The notes beneath the pieces are model-generated. The model did not search any database. It saw nothing but the letters and a program-made list of their open reading frames with translations, and was not told where the DNA came from. DNA of 64,000 bases from Staphylococcus borealis (GTDB lineage: Bacteria; Bacillota; Bacilli; Staphylococcales; Staphylococcaceae): the NCBI RefSeq assembly GCF_001224225.1, contig NZ_CUEE01000007.1, positions 43,985 through 107,984 on the forward strand, written 5' to 3'. Position 1 is the first letter of the stretch. Every line of letters starts with the position of its first letter. Both the position numbers and the translations under genes were made by a program. This document shows positions 31,590 to 39,744 of the stretch, in pieces.

Positions 31590-31616
31590 TTAGCACTCGA
31601 AATAATTGAGTGCTAA
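31590..31616. promoter_or_regulatory. CIRCE operator (HrcA site) for groESL
   Basis: TTAGCACTC-N9-GAGTGCTAA is a perfect match to the CIRCE inverted repeat bound by HrcA. It lies 28 bp upstream of the groES start codon. Confidence 0.97.
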
Positions 31617-31631
31617 TCTACATCTTATATT

Positions 31632-31648
31632 AATCAAATTTGGTCAAT
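31632..31648 (+). promoter_or_regulatory. CtsR-like heptad repeat upstream of CIRCE
   Basis: AATCAAA-TTT-GGTCAAT fits the CtsR heptad layout (RGTCAAA-N3-RGTCAAA) with two mismatches. It is 15 bp upstream of CIRCE relative to groES. Dual HrcA/CtsR control of groESL is known in S. aureus. The site is also close to the divergent mroQ promoter. Confidence 0.55.
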
Positions 31649-31738
31649 TTTTCAAGCGAAAGGATTATCTATATTTTGTATAACATACAAATTTACGATA
31701 AACTAACTAATGTTGATTATTATTTTTGGAGGAATAGA

Positions 31739-32479
31739 ATGAAGAGAATTTGGGTAGCATTTCTTACCATTGTTATTTATGCTTTAGCACAGTTCTTACC
31801 CTTATTAATACAGCATTTACCTTTCTTTAGTAATTTAAGAGGGATGGAACTTGCAAAAGCTGGCGTTTATACTCAAGTGATTTTATTTGTAATCGCAACT
31901 TTATTAATTATTTGGTTAAACAGTATCATTAAAAATCCAACTAGATTAGAGCAAGGATATAAAGAACCTAAACGCTACATTTTACCATGGGCATTACTAG
32001 GATTTGTAGTAGTTATGATATATCAAATGGTAGCTAGTCTAATCACTATGTGGTTAGTTGGTCAACCACAGCAAAGTCCTAATACTGAGAGAATAATGGC
32101 AATTGCTAAACAGCTTCCAGTATTCATATTATTAATCTCAATTGTCGGTCCAATACTAGAAGAATATATATTCAGAAAGGTTATATTCGGTGAAATTTAT
32201 AATAAAATTAAAGGAAACCGAATTGTTGCATTTTTAATTGCTTCTATTGTAAGTTCAATTTTATTTGCAATCGCACATAATGATGTTAAATTTTTCTTCA
32301 TATACTTTGGAATGGGCATGTTATTCTCGCTTGCTTATGTCTTAACTAAACGCATTGCAGTTCCAATCATTATCCACATGCTACAAAATGGTTTTGTAGT
32401 TGCAGTCCAATTTTTCTTTGGTGATACGGTTAAGCAGTTACAAGAACAAAGTAATTTTATTGTTCATTTATTTATGTAA
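31739..32479 (+). CDS. mroQ: CPBP-family membrane endopeptidase MroQ
   Basis: The 246-residue ABI/CPBP intramembrane protease has about seven hydrophobic segments. The catalytic motifs are EEYIFR (EExxxR, glutamates near residue 140), FAIAHND with a metal/catalytic histidine, and the last IIIHMLQNGF motif. In S. aureus MroQ promotes processing or export of AgrD-derived peptide and so Agr signalling. A start ATG at 31739 is chosen because TTGGAGGAATAG precedes it and S. aureus MroQ is 247 residues; the frame is open further upstream. It is divergent from groESL and convergent with sdrH. Confidence 0.92.
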   Translation: MKRIWVAFLTIVIYALAQFLPLLIQHLPFFSNLRGMELAKAGVYTQVILFVIATLLIIWLNSIIKNPTRLEQGYKEPKRYILPWALLGFVVVMIYQMVASLITMWLVGQPQQSPNTERIMAIAKQLPVFILLISIVGPILEEYIFRKVIFGEIYNKIKGNRIVAFLIASIVSSILFAIAHNDVKFFFIYFGMGMLFSLAYVLTKRIAVPIIIHMLQNGFVVAVQFFFGDTVKQLQEQSNFIVHLFM

Positions 32480-32486
32480 AAGTTAA

Positions 32487-32520
32487 CGGGAGTGGGACAG
32501 AATTCTGTCCCACTCCTGTT
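32487..32520. terminator. Bidirectional terminator between mroQ and sdrH (STAR-end module)
   Basis: GGAGTGGGACAGAATT and AATTCTGTCCCACTCC form a perfect palindromic hairpin followed by TGTTTTTCTTTT on the plus strand. It is the terminal module of the STAR-like elements standing alone, without any GGGGCCCC unit. Confidence 0.88.
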
Positions 32521-32526
32521 TTTCTT

Positions 32527-34374
32527 TTAGTTTTTAATTTTTCTATAAATAAATCTACCAGTGACACCTACGAAAATCACAATTATAGATGTGATTAAAG
32601 CTATATTAATGTTTTTATATTTATCATTATTTTCCGCTTCTTTACTCTCTTCTTTGCTATCTATAATTTTATCTTCATCGTGACTCTGAATATCAGCCTC
32701 TTCTTCTTTATCCCTATCACTTGGTTTTTTCAAGTCTGGCATTGAGCCAATTTCACCCGTGATGAGTGCCAATACTTGCTCATCTAAATTTTTGTAATAT
32801 TTTTTTGAGTTTAATGGATTAAAATACTCAAATCTAAAGTAATTTGAGCCTTTTTGCAAGTAATCTAAGTATTGATTATTAAATGATTGTTTGCGAAAAA
32901 GTCTATAAAAATCTTGATTTGAAATGTACTCATTATTATTGCCTAACCTATTAACCTGATTAATGATATATGGATTATATTTATATGAACCATTAGCCAA
33001 ATCATTTAATCTGTTTAAAAGTGCAGATTGACTATAGAATGGCAATTGATTTTGTCTATGATCATTATTTGTATAGACTTCCGTATCATTTTGGTTATGA
33101 TTATGTTGTAAACGTCCACCATAATACCATTGATTAGTCGTAGTTGAACCATTCATTTCTGATTGATTTTGGCGCTTATTCGGATATATATGATGAATCA
33201 TTGAATCAGACACATTATGATCGTGATGTGACCAAGTCGGTTGTTGTCCTTGATTAGTTCCATGATTATTTTCTTGTGGATTATGATTTGTCATATCATT
33301 TGGATCTGAATGTCCTGAGTGTTCATCCTGGTGTTTTCCATGATTATTTAAATTATGATTGTTAGAACTACCATTGGAATGGTTTTGCGAACCATTGTTT
33401 GAACCGTTTTGTCCGGAACCTGTATTGTGTTCACCTTGATTAGAGCCAGAATGTGTATTGCCATCATGGTTTGGTGGTTGCTGAGGATTACCACTTTCTC
33501 CTGGCTTATTTCCTTCATCTGGTTTATCTGTTCCAGACGCTCCAGGTTTGTGTCCTTCACTTGGTTTATCTGTTCCTTGATTGCCTGGCTTGCTTCCTCC
33601 ATTATGTTGACCTGAATCATCATTCCCTGGCTTACTTCCTTCACCAGGTTGATCCTTTCCAGACGCTCCAGGTTTGTCTTCATCACCTGGTTTATCCGTT
33701 TCTTGATCGCCTGGTTGATTGGATTCGCCCTCACCTGGCTTGTTGCCTTCGTCTGGTTTGTCTGTATCACTATCCCCGGGCTGGCCTTCTCCTTCTTGAT
33801 TACCTGAGTTATTTTCCCCAGATTGATCTTTATCACCAGGATGCGCTGTATCGCTCTCATCAGAGTTGCTTCCTTCATCTGGTTTATCCGTTTCGTTTTC
33901 ACCGGCTTTGTGTTCTTCATTTGGCTTGTCTACATCTTGATTTTCGGGATTGATTTCTCCTTCTTGGTTACCTGGATGACTATTTCCTGGTTTACTTGAA
34001 TTTTCCTCGGTATCATTGTCATCATCGTTCTCCGGTTGACTGTTATCAGTTGAATTATCATGATTCATAGTATTGTCATGATCTAACTGCGTATCATCAT
34101 TATTCTCAGTAGTTGGTTTCATCTCTCCATGGTTTTGACTATCTGAGTTTTTTTCTGAAACAGCAGTATCTTGGGTATCAGATTGATGATTGTCATAATA
34201 GTCATTCTGATTACTTAAATCATTTTGTGTACGTGTATCTGTAGTAACCGCATTCTGATTAACCTCATCTGTAGCCGGTTGATTTTTATCTGCAGCTTTC
34301 ACCTCGTGCTCATGACCTATCACAGATGTACTCAATGCTAAAATCAGGCTAGTTTGGGCTAATTTCTTTTTCAT
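32527..34374 (-). CDS. sdrH: SdrH-like repeat surface protein, long form, no LPXTG
   Basis: This 615-residue protein has a signal peptide (MKKKLAQTSLILALSTSVIG), an acidic D/N/S-rich N-terminal region and a long repeat zone (about residues 130-330). Each repeat is built from PGE/PGD/GDK-type motifs such as TDKPDEGNKPGESG and KPGASGTDKPDEG. A unique domain follows (residues ~400-530, RLNDLANGSYKYNPYIINQVN...), then a C-terminal membrane segment INIALITSIIVIFVGVTGRFIYRKIKN. No LPXTG motif precedes that segment, so it should stay membrane-anchored rather than be sorted to the wall. S. aureus SdrH is shorter and modulates MroQ-dependent Agr signalling. The start uses ATG 34374 after AAGGAGGTGGAAGATTG. 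Confidence 0.85.
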   Translation of the reverse strand: MKKKLAQTSLILALSTSVIGHEHEVKAADKNQPATDEVNQNAVTTDTRTQNDLSNQNDYYDNHQSDTQDTAVSEKNSDSQNHGEMKPTTENNDDTQLDHDNTMNHDNSTDNSQPENDDDNDTEENSSKPGNSHPGNQEGEINPENQDVDKPNEEHKAGENETDKPDEGSNSDESDTAHPGDKDQSGENNSGNQEGEGQPGDSDTDKPDEGNKPGEGESNQPGDQETDKPGDEDKPGASGKDQPGEGSKPGNDDSGQHNGGSKPGNQGTDKPSEGHKPGASGTDKPDEGNKPGESGNPQQPPNHDGNTHSGSNQGEHNTGSGQNGSNNGSQNHSNGSSNNHNLNNHGKHQDEHSGHSDPNDMTNHNPQENNHGTNQGQQPTWSHHDHNVSDSMIHHIYPNKRQNQSEMNGSTTTNQWYYGGRLQHNHNQNDTEVYTNNDHRQNQLPFYSQSALLNRLNDLANGSYKYNPYIINQVNRLGNNNEYISNQDFYRLFRKQSFNNQYLDYLQKGSNYFRFEYFNPLNSKKYYKNLDEQVLALITGEIGSMPDLKKPSDRDKEEEADIQSHDEDKIIDSKEESKEAENNDKYKNINIALITSIIVIFVGVTGRFIYRKIKN

Positions 34375-34510
34375 CAATCTTCCACCTCCTTGTGTTTTAT
34401 AACACTTTCAGTATAAAGAATATTTATCTATTATGCATGGATATATGATTAATGATAAAAAATATTAATACTTTTGACATTTTTTGTAAAAAAACATTTT
34501 ACAAACCTTA

Positions 34511-34525
34511 GTATAATATTTATAC
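34511..34525. promoter_or_regulatory. QsrR/YodB-like operator of the nitroreductase gene
   Basis: GTATA-N5-TATAC lies within the larger quasi-palindrome CCTTAGTATAA...TTATACTTAGG, 36 bp upstream of the nitroreductase ATG. It overlaps the likely -10. I recall that QsrR sites in S. aureus have this form and that the orthologous yodC nitroreductase belongs to its quinone-responsive regulon. Confidence 0.6.
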
Positions 34526-34561
34526 TTAGGATATAACTTATATAAACAAAGGAGATTTTAC

Positions 34562-35185
34562 ATGGGTTTATTTAGCAAATCAAAAACAAAACCATTTTTA
34601 CAAGAGATTGAAGATAGACGTACAATTTATAGTACTGAAACTACCATTTCAATTAGTGACAAAGAACTCGAAGATATGATTGAACATATCATTAAATACA
34701 CACCTTCAGCTTTCAACTCTCAATCAACAAGAATTGTATTATTATTAAATGATCAACATCACAAATTCTGGGATAATACTAAAACTGTATTAAAAGATGT
34801 TATGGGTCCTGATCGTGATTTCGCTCCAACTGAGCAACGCATTGATGGCTTCAAACATGCTTATGGTACAATTCTTTATTTTGAAGATGAAGATGTTATT
34901 AAAGGTTTGCAAGAACAAATGCCAAATTATGCTGATAACTTTGCAAACTGGTCAGTTCAAACGAATGCAATGCACCAATTTGCTATCTGGACTGCTTTAA
35001 GTTCAAAAGGTATTGGCGCTTCTTTACAACACTACAATCCATTAGTTGATCAAATTACTACACAATCATTTGATATCCCAGCTTCATGGAAACTTGTAGC
35101 TCAAATGCCGTTCGGAGATATCCGTGAACAAGCTGGCGAGAAAGAAATTCAACCTACTGACAACAGATTCATCGTTAAAAAATAA
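34562..35185 (+). CDS. FMN-dependent nitroreductase family protein (YodC-like)
   Basis: The 207-residue protein has the nitroreductase-fold start DRRTIYSTETTISISDKELEDMIEHIIKYTPSAFNSQSTRIVLL. It continues through NYADNFANWSVQTNAMHQFAIWTALSSKGIGASLQHYNP, which supplies FMN-binding and dimer contacts. Such flavoproteins reduce quinones or nitro compounds with NAD(P)H. A QsrR-like operator upstream implies quinone-stress induction. AAAGGAGATTTTAC precedes the ATG. A terminator follows. Confidence 0.88.
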   Translation: MGLFSKSKTKPFLQEIEDRRTIYSTETTISISDKELEDMIEHIIKYTPSAFNSQSTRIVLLLNDQHHKFWDNTKTVLKDVMGPDRDFAPTEQRIDGFKHAYGTILYFEDEDVIKGLQEQMPNYADNFANWSVQTNAMHQFAIWTALSSKGIGASLQHYNPLVDQITTQSFDIPASWKLVAQMPFGDIREQAGEKEIQPTDNRFIVKK

Positions 35186-35220
35186 TTTATCTATAACTTA
35201 TTTAGTTAAATCAATCATTA

Positions 35221-35274
35221 AAGACTCAATTTCTACTTAGACACTTTGTTCTATTTGAAGTTGAGTCTTTTTTA
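35221..35274 (+). terminator. Terminator after the nitroreductase gene
   Basis: AAGACTCAA...TTGAGTCTT with a long AT-rich loop is followed by TTTTTT on the plus strand. Confidence 0.8.
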
Positions 35275-35382
35275 ACGTATTTTTCTATAGCATCTGCATA
35301 GATTAAGAAACTCGCTCAATTTTTGATTTTCTTTTTTTAATTTAGTAAATTAGAGTTAATCTTGGGATGAGGAGATTTTAAA

Positions 35383-36168
35383 ATGAAAGTACAAATATTT
35401 CAATTTTATGTTGAATACGGTAACGTTGAAAAAAATGAAAATAAAATTAAAAGTTGGTTTGAAAATAAATTAGAAGCAAATACAGAGGTCGTTGTTCTGC
35501 CGGAAATGTGGAATAACGGTTATGCATTAAATGAGTTGAACCAAAAAGCTGATAGAGAACTTAGTCGTAGTTTCCCGTTCATTCAATCATTAGCACAACA
35601 ATATCATGTCGATATTGTCGCTGGTTCCGTTTCTAATATTAGAAATGGTAAAGTTTATAATACTGCATTTACTGTGTCTAGAGAAGGACATCGAATTAAT
35701 AAGTACGATAAAGTTCATTTAGTCCCTATGTTGGATGAACCGACATATTTAGAAGATGGTAAAGCAGTCCCAGAACCATTTTCACTTTCATCAGGTACGC
35801 TAGCAACACAAATTATTTGTTACGATTTGCGTTTCCCTGAATTATTGAGATATCCAGCGCGCAATGGTGCACAAGTTGCATTTTATGTTGCACAATGGCC
35901 TACACCAAGGTTAAATCATTGGAAATCCTTGCTTCAAGCTCGTGCAATTGAAAATGATATGTTTATTGTTGCATGTAATGGAACGGGAAACGATGGTAAT
36001 ACAGACTATGCTGGTCATTCTATGATTATCAATCCAAATGGTGAGATTTTAGCTGAACTGGGTAACGAAGAAGATACTATTGCTCATAATATCGATCTTA
36101 AAGAAGTCGATATTCAACGCGAGACTATCCCTGTATTTAAAAATTTAAAACCAAATTTATATAAATAG
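35383..36168 (+). CDS. Carbon-nitrogen hydrolase (nitrilase superfamily)
   Basis: This 261-residue omega-amidase/nitrilase-type hydrolase has the Glu-Lys-Cys triad in [18 protein letters not shown] and [20 protein letters not shown]. The downstream [21 protein letters not shown] motif is also family-typical. It hydrolyses a small amide; a likely role is repair of deaminated metabolites (omega-amidase/Nit2-like), by family analogy only. GATGAGGAGATTTTAAA precedes the ATG. It lies next to the agr locus, as in S. aureus. Confidence 0.88.
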   Translation: MKVQIFQFYVEYGNVEKNENKIKSWFENKLEANTEVVVLPEMWNNGYALNELNQKADRELSRSFPFIQSLAQQYHVDIVAGSVSNIRNGKVYNTAFTVSREGHRINKYDKVHLVPMLDEPTYLEDGKAVPEPFSLSSGTLATQIICYDLRFPELLRYPARNGAQVAFYVAQWPTPRLNHWKSLLQARAIENDMFIVACNGTGNDGNTDYAGHSMIINPNGEILAELGNEEDTIAHNIDLKEVDIQRETIPVFKNLKPNLYK

Positions 36169-36176
36169 TGCAACAT

Positions 36177-36206
36177 ACTGTATCCAATCGTTTGGGTACA
36201 GTTTTT
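36177..36206 (+). terminator. Terminator of the nitrilase gene
   Basis: ACTGTATCC...GGGTACAGT with an 8-nt loop (one G-T pair) is followed by TTTT. It lies 9 bp past the nitrilase stop and separates it from the 3' end of RNAIII on the opposite strand. Confidence 0.85.
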
Positions 36207-36216
36207 ATTAACGACA

Positions 36217-36700
36217 AAAGTCGCGAGCTTGGGAGGAACTCGCGACTTTCATATTAAGGGAATGTTTTTTACAGTTATTTCAATCTTTGGGGATGTTATT
36301 AATTATGAAAATTTTACAATAGCTTACATCCTGAAAATATTTAACTTCTATATCATACAATAGCTAAGTTAAATACCTTCCACTGAGTTTCAACTTCAGT
36401 AACTTTGCTTGTTTCATTAATAAGTTGGGATGGCTTATTAATGAATACGTTTAACTACACGAAGAAAACAAATTAAGATAACTTCTAAATAAATTAGAAG
36501 CTTCTTTATTAATAATGTTCGATGGGACATTACTAATATTGAAATGGTTAACCAATACCATTCAAAACACTTACAACATATGGTAAAAGGATTAATGATT
36601 TTGCAACTACAAACAAAACCATTTACCTCGATTACCAAAACAATAACTATTAAATTTAAAGACTAAGATTATTAAGTTTTTATCACTCGTAAGTGATATG
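36217..36700 (-). ncRNA. Agr effector RNA RNAIII
   Basis: Minus-strand sequence divergent from agrB has the hallmarks of RNAIII. There is a 5' hairpin ATCACT-TACG-AGTGAT (near 36680-36697). A perfect 12-bp hairpin at 36413-36445 has loop CCATCCCAA, the same loop I know from S. aureus RNAIII. The 3' segments AACATCCCCAAAG and AACATTCCCTTAA follow, then a terminator AAAGTCGCGAG-TTCCTCCCAAG-CTCGCGACTTT (36217-36249). The C-rich loops would pair with target Shine-Dalgarno sequences. The 5' end (about 36700) is set by analogy to S. aureus. I find no delta-hemolysin-like frame; the only comparable frame is 24 codons at 36548-36622 with a poor charge pattern and a badly spaced ribosome site. The whole gap 36169-36904 is this RNA plus the agr promoters. 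Confidence 0.92.
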
Positions 36701-36763
36701 AGTCTATTTAAACATAACCTTCCAATTTATTTTTAATTATTTCTTAAATCGCATGTTTTTATA

Positions 36764-36880
36764 CATAACTGTAATATTTTATATGTTAAAATATTACTTG
36801 TAATTTCAATATAACAGTTAAGTATTTATTTTGAACAGTTACGCATAACCCCCCAGACCAATTGCGCTAAATTGTATAAT
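36764..36880. promoter_or_regulatory. agr P3-P2 intergenic region with AgrA boxes
   Basis: The P2 AgrA site is ACAGTTAAG (36814-36822) and ACAGTTACG (36835-36843), direct repeats with the canonical 12-bp spacer. The P2 -10 is TATAAT at 36875-36880. On the opposite strand ACAGTTATG (36764-36772) plus a weaker copy around 36785-36794 forms the P3 site driving RNAIII, whose -10 lies near 36704-36712. This arrangement and several exact tracts match S. aureus. Confidence 0.88.
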
Positions 36881-36904
36881 CAATATAAGGAGAGTGGCAC
36901 GCTA

Positions 36905-37471
36905 TTGAAAGCAATTGATAAAAAGATTGAGCAATTCGCATTATACTTGCAACGTAAAAACAACCTAGATCATATTCAATTTTTAAAAGTGAAATTGGGA
37001 TTACAAGTCGTTGTAAGCAATCTTGCTAAAACAATTGTGACCTATGGTGTTGCACTTATCTTCCATACATTTCTATACACTTTATTTACACATGTTAGTT
37101 ATTTTTTAGTTAGACGTTATGCACATGGGGCACATGCAAAATCATCATTGTTATGTCATGTTCAAAATTTAGCTTTATTCGTAGCATTACCTTGGTTGAT
37201 AGTATATTTTAAGTTGAATTCGGGTATAATGTATTCTGTTGTGGCTATTGGGATGATAATTATAATTTATTTTGCTCCTGCAGCTACCAAGAAACAACCA
37301 ATACCTAATCATTTAAAAAAGAAAAAGAAATTATTATCAATAACTATAGTATTAGTGCTTTTAATAATTTCAACTATTGCACCAGAACCATTTAAGCAAT
37401 TGATATTATTAGGGATTACGCTAGAAAGTATTACATTATTACCAATCTTTTTTCCTAGGGAGGATTATTAA
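36905..37471 (+). CDS. agrB: AgrB, AgrD-processing membrane endopeptidase
   Basis: AgrB cleaves the AgrD C-terminus, forms the thiolactone and helps export the autoinducing peptide. The protein has about 188 residues, starting LKAIDKKIEQFALYLQRKNNLDHIQ, with five to six membrane segments. The conserved RRYAHGAHAKSSLLCHV holds the catalytic histidine and cysteine. The TTG at 36905 is chosen because AAGGAG lies 12 nt upstream and S. aureus agrB also starts at TTG in this context. A longer frame would overlap the P2 -10. Confidence 0.95.
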   Translation: MKAIDKKIEQFALYLQRKNNLDHIQFLKVKLGLQVVVSNLAKTIVTYGVALIFHTFLYTLFTHVSYFLVRRYAHGAHAKSSLLCHVQNLALFVALPWLIVYFKLNSGIMYSVVAIGMIIIIYFAPAATKKQPIPNHLKKKKKLLSITIVLVLLIISTIAPEPFKQLILLGITLESITLLPIFFPREDY

Positions 37472-37473
37472 CT

Positions 37474-37614
37474 ATGACAGTATTATTTGACTTATTTATT
37501 AAATTTTTCTCATTTTTATTAGAATCTGTTGGTACTTTAGCATCTTATACTCCATGTGCTACGTATTTTGATGAACCTGAAGTACCTGAAGAATTAACTA
37601 ACTTAAAAAGATAA
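37474..37614 (+). CDS. agrD: AgrD, autoinducing peptide precursor
   Basis: The 46-residue precursor has an amphipathic N-terminal leader (MTVLFDLFIKFFSFLLESVG) and the AIP core. A highly acidic C-terminal recognition tail (DEPEVPEELTNLKR) is cut by AgrB. The predicted AIP is SYTPCATYF (residues 24-32), with a thiolactone between C28 and the terminal F32. GGGAGGATTATT lies upstream and the ATG begins 3 nt after agrB. The AIP is close to sequences I recall from S. hominis and S. haemolyticus and unlike the four S. aureus types. Confidence 0.95.
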   Translation: MTVLFDLFIKFFSFLLESVGTLASYTPCATYFDEPEVPEELTNLKR

Positions 37615-37640
37615 TTTCTGTTAGAAAGTGTGAGAGAAGT

Positions 37641-38924
37641 ATGGATATATTATCAAATGTGCCATTAGCTTTTTTTCAAGGATTTCTCTTATTTTTAATC
37701 GCTAAAATTATTTTAGACATACATTATACTAAAAGGGATTATTTAGCCATTTTGGTGGTTATAATCCCTTCTGCCTTTTTATATATTTATTTAGGAAGCA
37801 TATCAGTATTATATTTATTAATTGGTTGTGGCTTGATCTTGTATACAAAGGTTAAGTTGTATTCACTGATAGCAGTACTTAGTAGTGCTATTTTAATGTT
37901 TTTAAGTAATTTTATAGGCTTTTTATTAGTTGTGTTAGTAGAAAATCACACTCAGAACTATGTAATTATAACATCATCATACATAATAATCTTTTTTGCT
38001 ATTTCATTGTTACTAGCTTTTTCAGTTCAATTTTTATTAAAAAAATTGATGCAATCGTACTTGTCTATAAATAGAACATATTTAACTATCATTTCAATAG
38101 TGTTGGTTCTATCTTTCATTATCCTATATGTATATTCTCAAATGCCTAATATAAACAATTCTTCTCTAAAAATGTACGGCTTAATTTTTATGGGGATTAT
38201 TCTTTTCTTCACTGTTCTTATAGTTTTCATATCAAACTATATGATTAAAGAACTTCGTTATAAACGTAATATGGAAGAAATTGAAACATATTATGAATAT
38301 ACTTTACAAATTGAATCAATTAACAATGAAATGCGTAAGTTTAGACATGATTATGTAAATATTTTAACTACGATGTCTGAGTATATTCGTGAAGATGACA
38401 TGCCTGGGCTAAGACAATACTTCAATGAAAATATTGTACCAATGAAAGATAATCTTCAAATGAAATCAATTAAAATTAATGGTACTGAGAATTTAAAAGT
38501 ACGTGCGATTAAAGGCTTAGTTACCACTAAGATTTTACAAGCTCAAGAGAAGAACATTCCTATTAGTATAGAGGTGCCTGAGTTAGTAGAACATATAGAA
38601 ATGAACACGATTGATCTTAGTCGTATCATTGGAATCATTACGGATAATGCGATTGAAGCATCAGAGACGCTTGAAGATGCATTGATTCGTATTGCATTTA
38701 TTAATACTGAGACGTCTGTTATGTTTATTGTTATGAATAAGTGCCAAGAAGATATGCCTCGTATTCACGAATTATTCCAAGAACGCTTTTCAACTAAAGG
38801 AGAAAACAGAGGTCTAGGATTAAGCACGTTGAAAGAAATCACTGATTCTACTGACAATGTGTTACTCGATACGACGATAGAAAATGGCTACTTTGTGCAA
38901 AAAGTAGAAATCATAAATAATTAG
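37641..38924 (+). CDS. agrC: AgrC, quorum-sensing histidine kinase
   Basis: The 427-residue HPK10-type kinase has six hydrophobic segments in the first ~200 residues that bind AIP. The dimerisation/phosphoacceptor motif MRKFRHDYVNILTTM has H236 as the predicted phosphorylated histidine. The ATPase part contains NAIEAS (N box) and RGLGLSTLKEI (G box). The N-terminal sensor is expected to be specific for the AIP encoded by the adjacent agrD. AGAGAAGT precedes the ATG. Confidence 0.95.
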   Translation: MDILSNVPLAFFQGFLLFLIAKIILDIHYTKRDYLAILVVIIPSAFLYIYLGSISVLYLLIGCGLILYTKVKLYSLIAVLSSAILMFLSNFIGFLLVVLVENHTQNYVIITSSYIIIFFAISLLLAFSVQFLLKKLMQSYLSINRTYLTIISIVLVLSFIILYVYSQMPNINNSSLKMYGLIFMGIILFFTVLIVFISNYMIKELRYKRNMEEIETYYEYTLQIESINNEMRKFRHDYVNILTTMSEYIREDDMPGLRQYFNENIVPMKDNLQMKSIKINGTENLKVRAIKGLVTTKILQAQEKNIPISIEVPELVEHIEMNTIDLSRIIGIITDNAIEASETLEDALIRIAFINTETSVMFIVMNKCQEDMPRIHELFQERFSTKGENRGLGLSTLKEITDSTDNVLLDTTIENGYFVQKVEIINN

Positions 38925-38942
38925 TCATAAGGATGTGTAATC

Positions 38943-39659
38943 ATGAAAATATTCATTTGTGAAGATGATGTAAAACAACGCGAAAATATGGTTTCAATTA
39001 TTAACAATTATATAATGATTGAAGAAAAACCAATGGAAATTGCGCTGGCAACAGATGATCCTTATGAAGTCATTGAAAAATCTAAAGAAATGAATGATGT
39101 TGGATGCTACTTTTTAGACATTCAACTAGAGGCTGATATCAACGGGATAAAATTAGGTAGTGAAATTCGTAAATATGACCCTATTGGAAACATCATTTTT
39201 GTTACAAGTCATAGCGAGTTAACATACTTAACGTTTGTATATAAAGTTTCAGCAATGGATTTTATCTTTAAAGATGATCCTAGTCAGTTGCAATCGAGAA
39301 TTATTGATTGTTTAGAAACAGCGCATACACGCTTAAAATTATTGTCTAAAGAAAGTAATGTTGAGACGATAGAATTAAAACGAGGTAGTAATTCTATCTA
39401 TGTTCAATATGATGACGTCATGTTTTTCGAATCATCTACAAAATCACATCGTTTGATTGCACACCTAGATAATCGTCAAATAGAGTTTTATGGTAACTTA
39501 AAAGAACTCGCACAATTGGATGATCGTTTCTTTAGATGTCATAACAGTTTCGTTGTTAACCGTCATAATATTGAATCTATTGATTCAAAAGAACGTATTG
39601 TTAACTTTAAAAATGGCGAGCACTGTTTTGCATCTGTTCGTAATGTAAAAAAAATATAG
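38943..39659 (+). CDS. agrA: AgrA, LytTR-type response regulator
   Basis: The 238-residue regulator has a receiver domain (ICEDDVKQRENM; phosphoacceptor D59 in CYFLDIQ) and a C-terminal LytTR DNA-binding domain (SNSIYVQYDDVMFFESSTKSHRL... RFFRCHNSFVVNRHNIESID). The redox-sensitive cysteine of S. aureus AgrA corresponds to the FRCHNS cysteine. It binds the ACAGTTAAG-type repeats at P2 and P3. It is followed by a strong terminator. Confidence 0.97.
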   Translation: MKIFICEDDVKQRENMVSIINNYIMIEEKPMEIALATDDPYEVIEKSKEMNDVGCYFLDIQLEADINGIKLGSEIRKYDPIGNIIFVTSHSELTYLTFVYKVSAMDFIFKDDPSQLQSRIIDCLETAHTRLKLLSKESNVETIELKRGSNSIYVQYDDVMFFESSTKSHRLIAHLDNRQIEFYGNLKELAQLDDRFFRCHNSFVVNRHNIESIDSKERIVNFKNGEHCFASVRNVKKI

Positions 39660-39705
39660 TTGAATATGCACAATCAAAATACTCTATAAGTAGATTAATT
39701 TAGAA

Positions 39706-39738
39706 GCGGGACAATGAATTTATCACTGTCCCGCTCTT
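39706..39738. terminator. Terminator between agrA and scrK
   Basis: GCGGGACA...TGTCCCGC is a perfect 8-bp stem followed by TCTTTT. It is shared by the convergent agrA and scrK. Confidence 0.9.
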
Positions 39739-39744
39739 TTCTCA

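Noticed and set aside
33453..33953. Long open frames opposite and beside the sdrH repeat zone
   Set aside because: The G/P/D/K-biased repeat code removes stops in several frames. These frames have no ribosome site, repeat with the same period and contain no recognisable domain.
36438..36638. 66-codon minus-strand frame within RNAIII
   Set aside because: It starts at TTG without a ribosome site, runs across the structured RNAIII hairpins and is rich in Cys/Trp with no family match.
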